Shown piece by piece: positions 1 through 4,218 of a DNA stretch of 5,636 bases. The translations under genes were made by a program, and so were the position numbers. Each line of letters begins with the position of its first letter. Within the stretch, counting starts at the first letter, position 1. This DNA comes from Flavobacteriaceae bacterium (GTDB taxonomy: Bacteria > Bacteroidota > Bacteroidia > Flavobacteriales > Flavobacteriaceae), in the NCBI GenBank assembly GCA_026992695.1, contig JALWYP010000307.1, positions 1 through 5,636 on the forward strand. The letters run 5' to 3'. The notes under the pieces were generated by a model. The model was not told the DNA's origin and searched no databases. It was given only the letters and a program-made list of their open reading frames with translations.

Positions 1-1
1 T

Positions 2-505
2 TTATTTTTATTCATCGCATTGCTAATCAATATTTTTACTATCCGATTTTTTGATGCTCCGTTAAAAAATGAAGTATGTAAAAGTGGAATCACTTCTTTT
101 GAATTAGCAAAAGACATAGATAAGTCCATTGCCATCTTACATTCGTGGGATACAAATGCAAAAATCAATATGAGTCTAAGTTTGGGGTTTGATTTTTTGT
201 TTCTGATTATTTATTCAAGCTTTATTGCGCTTCTCATCTATTGGGTGAATACTGTATTGTGGAAAAACAAAGCAATCTACCCATTAGGAAAGGGATTAAT
301 TACTCTTATTTTTTTGGCTGCTTTTTTTGATGTGATAGAAAACATTGCATTGATTAAATTACTACTAGGAGATGTGCGACAATTATGGTCTTATGTTGCC
401 TATTATTTTGCCACAATTAAGTTTGCAATAGTATTTGTTTGCGTTATTTTCTTGTTAATAAACGGAATTATTTTATTGATTAAAAGACCTAAAAAAGTAA
501 TTTAA
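2..505 (+). CDS. Partial four-helix integral membrane protein, unknown function (5' end outside window)
   Basis: The frame is open back to the window edge: the codons before the TTG at position 20 read LFLFIA, which continues the first hydrophobic helix. The TTG is therefore an internal Leu codon and the true start lies upstream. About 167 residues are visible. After the first helix comes a ~40-residue polar segment ([20 protein letters not shown]..., ending in [11 protein letters not shown]), probably outside the membrane. Three further helices follow, around [48 protein letters not shown] and [27 protein letters not shown]. The C-terminus is short and basic (KRPKKVI). I recognise no characterised family or catalytic motif, so no function is proposed. 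The gene converges with apt and its stop overlaps the apt stop by 4 nt. That it is a real membrane-protein gene is fairly certain; its role is unknown. Confidence 0.8.
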   Translation, partial: LFLFIALLINIFTIRFFDAPLKNEVCKSGITSFELAKDIDKSIAILHSWDTNAKINMSLSLGFDFLFLIIYSSFIALLIYWVNTVLWKNKAIYPLGKGLITLIFLAAFFDVIENIALIKLLLGDVRQLWSYVAYYFATIKFAIVFVCVIFLLINGIILLIKRPKKVI

Positions 506-1017
506 TAGCTTAAAACCGAAGCAACATCATAGCCTTTTAATTTTTCTTTTCCGTTTAAAAAATCCAATGTCATAATAAAGTTGCATTGTATAATTTCACC
601 ACCCAACGTTTCAATGAGTTTACAAGCAGCCTGTGCCGTTCCACCGGTTGCAAGTACGTCATCGTGAAGAAGTACACGTTCACCTTTTTTTATGGCATCT
701 ACATGCATTTCAATACTGTCTGTGCCGTATTCAAGTGCATATTTTTGCGAAATGGTGGTATAGGGTAATTTCCCAGGTTTTCTTATAGGTACAAAGCCGG
801 CATTTAGTTTTTGAGCTAAAAGTGTAGCAAAGAAAAATCCTCTAGACTCGATACCAACAACTTTGTCAATAGGTTGGTTACCTATAAGTTTAATCAAGTT
901 TTCTAAGCAAGTTTGAGTAGCTTGTTTGCTGTTAAGTAGTGGTGTTATGTCTTTAAAAACGATTCCTTTTTTAGGAAAATCTTGAATATCTCTAATATAA
1001 TTTTGTAATTGTATCAT
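502..1017 (-). CDS. apt: Adenine phosphoribosyltransferase
   Basis: Apt salvages adenine in the cytoplasm: adenine + PRPP gives AMP + PPi. The 171-residue product has the family's usual length and motifs in order: [16 protein letters not shown] (13-28), the GIESRGF loop (55-61), the [10 protein letters not shown] hood segment (76-85), and the PRPP-binding loop [13 protein letters not shown] (115-127). The ATG at 1015-1017 is chosen because the protein then begins [15 protein letters not shown], as Apt proteins do. An in-frame ATG at 1089 would add 24 unrelated residues and would lie across the promoter region. A flavobacterial-type promoter for this strand can be proposed at 1071-1040 (TTG, 21-nt spacer, TACCTTTA), giving a short leader. 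The gene is convergent with the upstream membrane protein (4-nt stop overlap) and divergent from the GIY-YIG/tRNA-Arg unit. Identification is very secure. Confidence 0.97.
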   Translation of the reverse strand: MIQLQNYIRDIQDFPKKGIVFKDITPLLNSKQATQTCLENLIKLIGNQPIDKVVGIESRGFFFATLLAQKLNAGFVPIRKPGKLPYTTISQKYALEYGTDSIEMHVDAIKKGERVLLHDDVLATGGTAQAACKLIETLGGEIIQCNFIMTLDFLNGKEKLKGYDVASVLSY

Positions 1018-1032
1018 TTTTTTAGTTCTAAC

Positions 1033-1063
1033 TTTGCTGTAAAGGTAAAAAGAAATATATTTG
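1033..1063 (+). promoter_or_regulatory. Bacteroidetes-type housekeeping promoter for the GIY-YIG/tRNA-Arg unit
   Basis: A TTTG at 1033-1036 is followed after 19 nt by TATATTTG at 1056-1063, matching the Bacteroidetes -33 TTTG / -7 TAnnTTTG arrangement. Transcription should start near 1068-1070. The first stable RNA downstream on this strand is the intact tRNA-Arg at 1605, about 535 nt away; the truncated and full GIY-YIG copies lie in between. Strong promoters of this form commonly sit just before tRNA genes, so this may be the original tRNA promoter, since separated from the tRNA by insertions (inference). Confidence 0.7.
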
Positions 1064-1071
1064 CACCCCAA
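1040..1071 (-). promoter_or_regulatory. Probable apt promoter
   Basis: On the minus strand a TTG (1071-1069) is separated by 21 nt from TACCTTTA (1047-1040), one mismatch from the TAnnTTTG -7 element. The predicted start lies near 1033, about 16 nt before the apt ATG. It overlaps the plus-strand promoter almost completely, so the two polymerase sites would compete. This is prediction from motif matching only. Confidence 0.45.
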
Positions 1072-1292
1072 TAAAAGCTTCACAGGCATCTTACTATTGT
1101 TTGAGAAAAGTACAGAGAGTTAGAAGTTGTTATTGATCATAGAACATAACAATTGTAAAGTACAATCGACAAAGGCTTATGTTCCTTGGGAAGTTGTTTA
1201 TGTTGAAGAATACTCAACAAGGCAAGAAGCAAGAAAAAGAGAGAAATATTTAAAAACAGCAGCAGGGCGAAGATGGAGAAAGCATAATATAC

Positions 1293-1354
1293 GGCCTCGT
1301 GGCGCAACTGAATACCCGCCCGTACCGAACGGTACGTTCGGGCGGGGCGCATCT
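1293..1354 (+). pseudogene. Broken 5' fragment of tRNA-Arg(ACG), interrupted by a palindrome
   Basis: Positions 1293-1314 are identical (22/22) to the start of the intact tRNA at 1605-1626: acceptor 5' strand, D-stem 5' strand and D-loop. A 32-nt palindrome follows (1315-1346), and then 1347-1354 (gcgcatct) matches the next 8 nt of the tRNA (1627-1634). Homology then ends in the 5' strand of the anticodon stem, after tRNA position 29. The fragment lacks the anticodon, T-arm and 3' acceptor strand and cannot fold as a tRNA. It looks like the left remnant of a tRNA gene split by insertion of the downstream GIY-YIG copy. Confidence 0.85.
1315..1346. repeat. 32-nt GC-rich palindrome inside the tRNA-Arg fragment
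   Basis: The sequence begins CCCGCCCG and ends CGGGCGGG, forming an 8-bp outer stem; it is 75% G+C in AT-rich DNA. The interior can form CGTACC/GGTACG around GAAC, or CCGAACG/CGTTCGG around GTA; these inner hairpins exclude each other. It lies exactly between tRNA positions 21 and 22, with tRNA sequence resuming directly after it and no target duplication visible. No T-run follows, so it is not a standard terminator. It may be a small mobile palindrome or an mRNA-stabilising or blocking structure. Confidence 0.85.
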
Positions 1355-1369
1355 TGAAATATTGAATAA

Positions 1370-1627
1370 ATGTATTATATTTATGTTCTTTATAGTATTA
1401 AATTTGAAAGGTATTATGTGGGTATGACAATTAATGTTGAGAGAAGGATCATAGAACATAACAATTGTAAAGTACAATCGACAAAGGCTTATGTTCCTTG
1501 GGAAGTTGTTTATGTTGAAGAATACCCAACAAGGCAAGAAGCAAGGAAAAGAGAGAAATATTTAAAAACAGCAGCAGGGCGAAGATGGAGGAAACATATC
1601 ATACGGCCTCGTGGCGCAACTGAATAG
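1370..1627 (+). CDS. Small free-standing GIY-YIG nuclease overlapping tRNA-Arg
   Basis: The 85-residue protein has the GIY-YIG fold elements of the UvrC/URI-type single-domain family: YIYVLYS (residues 3-9), YYVG (15-18), VERRIIEHN with the catalytic arginine at 25 or 26 (23-31), PWEVVYVEE (43-51) and the EARKREKYLK helix with the likely metal-binding Glu62. Members of this family cut DNA; the substrate here is unknown. The start is the ATG at 1370, which places the first motif at the usual distance from the N-terminus. The last seven codons (RPRGATE) and the TAG stop lie within the tRNA: the tRNA begins inside codon 79 and the stop spans D-loop position 21. The gene begins 16 nt after a broken tRNA fragment. 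No good promoter is visible directly upstream, so it is probably co-transcribed from 1033-1063. I infer that it is a selfish, homing-like gene, because the tRNA 5' end is duplicated on both sides of it. Confidence 0.88.
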   Translation: MYYIYVLYSIKFERYYVGMTINVERRIIEHNNCKVQSTKAYVPWEVVYVEEYPTRQEARKREKYLKTAAGRRWRKHIIRPRGATE

Positions 1628-1678
1628 CGCATCTGATTACGGCTCAGAAGGTTGCAGGTTTGAATCCTGCCGAGGTCA
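1605..1678 (+). tRNA. trnR: tRNA-Arg (anticodon ACG)
   Basis: The cloverleaf is complete in 74 nt. The acceptor is GGCCTCG/CGAGGTC (one G-U pair), the D-stem GCGC/GCGC with a 9-nt loop, the anticodon stem TCTGA/TCAGA with loop TTACGGC (anticodon ACG at 1639-1641), the variable loop AGGTT, the T-stem GCAGG/CCTGC with loop TTTGAAT, and the discriminator A1678. CCA is not encoded. A34 would be edited to inosine to read CGU, CGC and CGA. The usual tertiary pair G19-C56 is replaced by A19-U56, while G18-U55 and A15-U48 are kept. The 5' part overlaps the nuclease CDS by 23 nt. A terminator follows 10 nt later. The tRNA appears to lack its own proximal promoter and would be cut from a longer precursor. 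Confidence 0.95.
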
Positions 1679-1687
1679 CAAAGTATA

Positions 1688-1727
1688 ATGGCAATGTGTT
1701 AGTTATAAGCACATTGCTATTTTTTTT
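1688..1727 (+). terminator. Rho-independent terminator after tRNA-Arg
   Basis: ATGGCAATGTG (1688-1698) pairs with CACATTGCTAT (1710-1720), an 11-bp stem with one G-U pair and an 11-nt loop, followed by a T-run to 1727. It would end the transcript carrying the GIY-YIG gene and tRNA-Arg. Between it and the next gene (1728-1848) I see only AT-rich sequence and a short TAGTCCG direct repeat. Confidence 0.9.
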
Positions 1728-1736
1728 GATAAATAG

Positions 1737-1754
1737 TAGTCCGTATTTAGTCCG
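1737..1754. repeat. Short direct repeat TAGTCCG downstream of the tRNA
   Basis: TAGTCCG occurs at 1737-1743 and 1748-1754, with an 11-nt period, just past the tRNA-Arg terminator. Tandem short motifs beside tRNA genes sometimes mark old integration sites or protein-binding sites, but nothing else here supports that. It is recorded only because the 121-nt gap otherwise holds nothing recognisable. Confidence 0.3.
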
Positions 1755-1848
1755 AAAAAACAATTTTCATCATTATTTCATCTATTAATTTTAAAAAATC
1801 AAACCTTCTTCAAAAATTTCTTCGCACAGAACAGAAGTTACTATTATT

Positions 1849-2406
1849 TTACTTTTTCCATTTAATACTGCATCCAATACTGGGTTTTTGATTTTTTCGT
1901 TGTGGATGATTACTTAAAATATAATCGAGTGATTCTCGCAGATCTCTCCCGTTCACCGGAATGGTGTTGCCGGGACGCGATTCGTCTAATTGTCCGTGGT
2001 AAACCAATTTTAAATCGCTATCGAAAACATAAAAATCCGGTGTGCAGGCAGCTTCGTAAGATTTTGCTACTTCTTGGGTTTCGTCAAAAAGATACGGGAA
2101 AGGATATTTGTTTTTAAAAGCCGTTTCGTACATATTCTTTGGCGAATCTTCGGGGTATTTACTTACATCGTTGCTGTTTATAGCAATAAAACTAAAACCT
2201 TGCACACTATAATCGTTGGCGGTTCTTACCAACTCATCATTTACATGTTTTACAAATGGGCAATGGTTACAAATAAACATAATAACAGTGCCTTTTTCGC
2301 CTTTTAAATCTTGAAGTGAATAGGTGTTACCCGAAACTACATCAGGAAGCGAAAAATTAGGAGCTTTTATGCCCATTGGTAAATTATTGGAAGGAGTAAC
2401 TGCCAT
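1849..2406 (-). CDS. Thioredoxin-fold redoxin (AhpC/TSA-like, PRX_like1 type)
   Basis: The 185-residue cytoplasmic protein has no signal peptide. It begins with the redoxin signature GIKAPNFSLPDVVSGNTYSL (12-31). The catalytic segment FICNHCPFVKH carries a CxxC at Cys46/Cys49, where classical peroxiredoxins have a TxxC. Next come the SFIAINSND strand (72-80), an ACTPDFYVFD segment with Cys121 and the likely cis-proline P123 (120-129), and a conserved-looking tail PSIGCSIKWK with Cys179. The family is annotated as thioredoxin family or alkyl hydroperoxide reductase-like; its physiological substrate is not established, and a role in thiol/peroxide handling is an inference. Length is normal for the group. 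The start MAVTPSNN is typical, and the gene is divergent from csaA with only 63 nt between the starts. Confidence 0.9.
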   Translation of the reverse strand: MAVTPSNNLPMGIKAPNFSLPDVVSGNTYSLQDLKGEKGTVIMFICNHCPFVKHVNDELVRTANDYSVQGFSFIAINSNDVSKYPEDSPKNMYETAFKNKYPFPYLFDETQEVAKSYEAACTPDFYVFDSDLKLVYHGQLDESRPGNTIPVNGRDLRESLDYILSNHPQRKNQKPSIGCSIKWKK

Positions 2407-2469
2407 ACTTTATTTTTTTATATATTAGTGTGAAAAACCAACCGAAAGTTACAACTAATTTAGAAAACA

Positions 2470-2805
2470 ATGAACAATTTATCTTGGGAAGATTTTGTAA
2501 AAGTAGAAATGCGTGTAGGAACAATTATACATGTTGAAACTTTTCCCGAAGCAAGAAATCCGTCGTTTAAATTGCACATAGATTTTGGTGAATCCATAGG
2601 AATAAAAAAAACCTCGGCACAAATTACGCGTCTGTATACACCTGATATTTTATTGGGCAAACAAATTGTAGCGGTAGTTAATTTTCCGCCTAAACAAATA
2701 GCTAATTTTATGAGTGAATGTTTAGTGTTAGGTGTGGTAAATGAAGATGAAGTTACACTCCTTCAGCCGGATGCCAAAGTAAAAAACGGACTTAAAATTT
2801 TATAA
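2470..2805 (+). CDS. csaA: CsaA-type tRNA-binding protein / export chaperone
   Basis: The 111 residues form one tRNA-binding OB-fold domain, the same as the C-terminal domain of bacterial MetG and Arc1p/EMAPII. Recognisable blocks are DFVKVEMRVGTIIHVETFPEAR (8-29), KLHIDFGESIGIKKTSAQIT (34-53), GKQIVAVVNFPPKQIANFMSECLVLG (63-88) and the C-terminal LLQPD...NGLKI. The length and every block fit Bacillus subtilis CsaA, a dimeric protein with chaperone-like activity on secretory proteins; tRNA binding is a property of the fold. It is not a stand-alone fragment of a synthetase. The ATG at 2470 gives the usual family N-terminus. The gene stands alone between the divergent redoxin gene and the convergent DUF4476 gene. 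No clear -33/-7 promoter was found in the 63-nt upstream gap. Confidence 0.92.
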   Translation: MNNLSWEDFVKVEMRVGTIIHVETFPEARNPSFKLHIDFGESIGIKKTSAQITRLYTPDILLGKQIVAVVNFPPKQIANFMSECLVLGVVNEDEVTLLQPDAKVKNGLKIL

Positions 2806-2836
2806 AAAACCTGCAAAATAATACATCTTGCAGGTT
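2802..2836 (-). terminator. Terminator for the DUF4476 gene (minus strand)
   Basis: AACCTGCAA (2808-2816) and TTGCAGGTT (2828-2836) form a 9-bp stem with an 11-nt loop. Read on the minus strand the stem runs straight into TTTTTT, the usual intrinsic terminator form, 20 nt after the DUF4476 stop. On the plus strand it is followed by A-rich sequence, so it would be weak or inactive for the convergent csaA, whose stop codon lies in the T-tract side. Confidence 0.8.
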
Positions 2837-2856
2837 AAAAAGGGTGTCCTTATTTC

Positions 2857-3759
2857 TTAGTGTGTGTTAATATACTCATTTAGTTCTTCAATAGAGTCTT
2901 CCCATTCAAAAGCTTGTGCAACTTTAAAATAGTTTCCGGTATCGTAAGTATAATCGTATGCAAATTTTGCAAACTCTAATTTTTTATCTTCCCAATCAAA
3001 TAAATTCACAATATCCCGTACTTGGTCTGCGAATAAACAGTTGGCAGCAACCACTTGCTTTGCAATACTAAGTCTTGTGTCGTCCCAAGTTTTAGATTTT
3101 ATGGTGTGTAATGCTTGTCTAAAATCGGCTTCACTCATAGGCCAAGGACAACCATAGGGTCCGTTGTAACCATCCATAATATAATGGTCATCTATTCCGC
3201 CTCCAACAGTTGTGGTGGTAGTTGTCGTTGTGGTTTCTGTGTAAACACCATTATTACCTGTATTTACATTTACATCCATATTTACTCCTCCTACAGAGAT
3301 GCCTACCGATACGTTATCGGGATTTCCAACTCCGGAAGTAGTAGTAGTAGTTGTGGTAGTTTGAGAAAACACGGGATTGGGGTTATAAACTACAACTCTT
3401 CTGGTTTGGGTAGGAATGATTTCAGATAGGTGATCTACCATAGATACGATTCGCAATTTCTTTTTTCCTTTTTTTTCAATTATTTTATAGGTAAGGCTAT
3501 TTTGTCCTTCAGGTAAATAAAGCGTTTTGTCGATGTTTTTACTGTTTGGGTTTTCAAAAACAATTTTTAAACCGTAGGCAGGAGCAGCCAGTCCGGTAAT
3601 AGCAACATTGTTTTCGGCAAATTCGTGCTGTTGTACGTTGTTTAAAAATACGGTGAATCGCTCACCGTTATCCGAGTAAATTTCAATATTGTTAAAATAG
3701 GTTTGCGCGCTAGTTATGGTTGCGGTAAACAGTAAAGTTAGTAATAGTAATTTTTTCAT
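2857..3759 (-). CDS. Secreted DUF4476 domain protein with two polythreonine tracts
   Basis: The 300-residue protein starts with a signal peptide, MKKLLLLTLLFTATITSAQ, probably cut after Ala18, so it is exported to the periplasm or beyond. Residues 20-130 look like a beta-rich domain (NNIEIYSDNGERFTVFLNN...). The middle holds runs of 8 and 9 threonines (134-141 and 176-184) around a Gly/Val/Asn-rich stretch. The C-terminal ~95 residues (about 206-298) match DUF4476: helical repeats with MSEADFRQALHTIKSKTWDDTRLSIAKQ and WEDKKLEFAKFAYDYTYD. DUF4476 is common in Bacteroidota secreted proteins, and its function is unknown. The gene lies 48 nt downstream of the DCC gene on the same strand, but that gap holds a sigma-54-like promoter, so it may be expressed separately. 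A strong terminator follows it. Confidence 0.88.
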   Translation of the reverse strand: MKKLLLLTLLFTATITSAQTYFNNIEIYSDNGERFTVFLNNVQQHEFAENNVAITGLAAPAYGLKIVFENPNSKNIDKTLYLPEGQNSLTYKIIEKKGKKKLRIVSMVDHLSEIIPTQTRRVVVYNPNPVFSQTTTTTTTTSGVGNPDNVSVGISVGGVNMDVNVNTGNNGVYTETTTTTTTTTVGGGIDDHYIMDGYNGPYGCPWPMSEADFRQALHTIKSKTWDDTRLSIAKQVVAANCLFADQVRDIVNLFDWEDKKLEFAKFAYDYTYDTGNYFKVAQAFEWEDSIEELNEYINTH

Positions 3760-3783
3760 AATTGTTAGTTTTCAGAAAGGTTT

Positions 3784-3800
3784 TTCAAAGAGTGTGCCAA
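3784..3800 (-). promoter_or_regulatory. Sigma-54-like promoter upstream of the DUF4476 gene
   Basis: On the minus strand the sequence reads TTGGCACACTCTTTGAA. TGGCAC is the exact -24 box, and the spacing from GG to the -12 dinucleotide is the required 10 nt. The -12 element is TTGA where the consensus is TTGC, so there is one mismatch at a normally conserved C. The predicted start is about 12 nt further on, near 3773, leaving a 13-14 nt leader before the ATG at 3759. The site lies wholly in the gap between the DCC and DUF4476 genes. No activator-binding repeats were recognised. Confidence 0.5.
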
Positions 3801-3807
3801 AAGCAGA

Positions 3808-4218
3808 TTACGCTATAAATTTAGATTTAATCTCGGGAGTAGGAATCATGCATTCTTGTTTTTTACCGTACCATTTGTATCGGTTTTTTGCTATAAAATC
3901 GTATGCAAAATTACGAATAAATTTTGGAACAATTATAAACCCAAATAGTATCGGGTAACCTCCGTTAAGATGTTTGGCTATGTGTAGCGCTGCAGATGAC
4001 TTACTGTAGAGTTTCTTGTTTTCTAAATACAAAATAGAGTCGGCTTGTGTTTTCTCTTTCGGAAAAGAAGCTAACGTCTTTTTAGCAAAATCACTCTGTA
4101 AGGCTGCAAATTTAAAAACGTTTTTTTTGTCTTTTTTAATAATAAAATTTACCGAAGCATTGCAAAGATTACAAACTCCATCAAAAAAAATGACGTTATT
4201 GTGTTTTGTATTTATCAT
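3808..4218 (-). CDS. DCC-family thiol-disulfide oxidoreductase (DUF393)
   Basis: The 136-residue protein carries the family signature near the N-terminus, VIFFDGVCNLCN (9-20), with the redox pair Cys16/Cys19 after the conserved Asp13. It also has the C-terminal blocks NRYKWYGKKQEC (112-123) and MIPTPE (124-129) seen in this group. Strand/helix order after the motif (NFIIKKDKKNVFKFAALQS, ADSILYLENKKLYSKSSAALHIAKHL) fits a thioredoxin-like fold. No signal peptide is present. The hydrophobic stretch PILFGFIIVPKF (89-100) is probably buried rather than transmembrane. The physiological partner is unknown for the family. The start ATG overlaps the stop of the MutS2-like gene in an ATGA (4215-4218), implying co-transcription and translational coupling. 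Confidence 0.9.
   Translation of the reverse strand: MINTKHNNVIFFDGVCNLCNASVNFIIKKDKKNVFKFAALQSDFAKKTLASFPKEKTQADSILYLENKKLYSKSSAALHIAKHLNGGYPILFGFIIVPKFIRNFAYDFIAKNRYKWYGKKQECMIPTPEIKSKFIA

Larger units (their letters stand above)
1127..1357 (+). pseudogene. Truncated GIY-YIG nuclease copy (5' end lost)
   Basis: From 1135 to 1314 this segment matches 1447-1626 of the intact copy without indels and with six substitutions (about 97% identity); three are synonymous, and the others give S/P and N/I changes. Homology stops abruptly upstream of the codon equivalent to Ile27 of the intact protein. The GIY tyrosine motif, the YVG motif and the catalytic arginine (R25/R26) are therefore missing, while the EAxxREK helix with its glutamate remains. 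Only TTG codons could serve as starts. At the 3' end the frame runs through a copy of the tRNA-Arg 5' end and then through a GC-rich palindrome, adding YPPVPNGTFGRGAS before a TGA at 1355-1357. It cannot encode an active nuclease. It is best read as an older, decayed element into whose tRNA the next copy inserted. Confidence 0.8.
1135..1626 (+). repeat. Direct repeat pair, 180 bp each (1135-1314 and 1447-1626), 312-bp period
   Basis: The two 180-bp segments align without gaps and differ at six positions. Each holds the GIY-YIG coding region from the codon for Ile27 onward plus the first 22 nt of tRNA-Arg. Homologous recombination between them would remove 312 bp, including the palindrome and the only intact nuclease start, and would leave an intact tRNA behind a truncated frame. 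Confidence 0.9.

Noticed and set aside
20..22. TTG at 20 as the start of the first membrane protein
   Set aside because: The frame is open to the window edge and the preceding codons extend the hydrophobic helix, so the start is upstream of the window.
1018..1089. Longer apt reading frame beginning at an ATG at 1089
   Set aside because: The extra 24 residues are unlike any Apt N-terminus and the segment holds both promoters; the internal ATG at 1015-1017 gives the normal 171-aa protein.
1127..1357. First GIY-YIG copy as a functional 76-aa protein
   Set aside because: It lacks both tyrosine motifs and the catalytic arginine, has only TTG starts, and its C-terminus reads through a palindrome.
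1399..1406. TAAATTTG as a -7 element giving the tRNA a nearer promoter
   Set aside because: No TTG/TTTG lies at the required distance (about 17-23 nt) upstream; it is probably just AT-rich coding sequence.
1250..1537. Minus-strand open frames across the two nuclease copies
   Set aside because: They are antisense shadows of the duplicated coding region and palindrome, with no recognisable protein features.
1135..1626. CRISPR-like array
   Set aside because: Only two long repeats exist and they are coding plus tRNA sequence; there are no short regularly spaced repeats with unique spacers.
3115..3429. Plus-strand 104-aa open frame opposite the DUF4476 gene
   Set aside because: It is a Ser/Cys/Gly-rich shadow of the Thr tracts and glycine-rich segment on the other strand, with no independent support.
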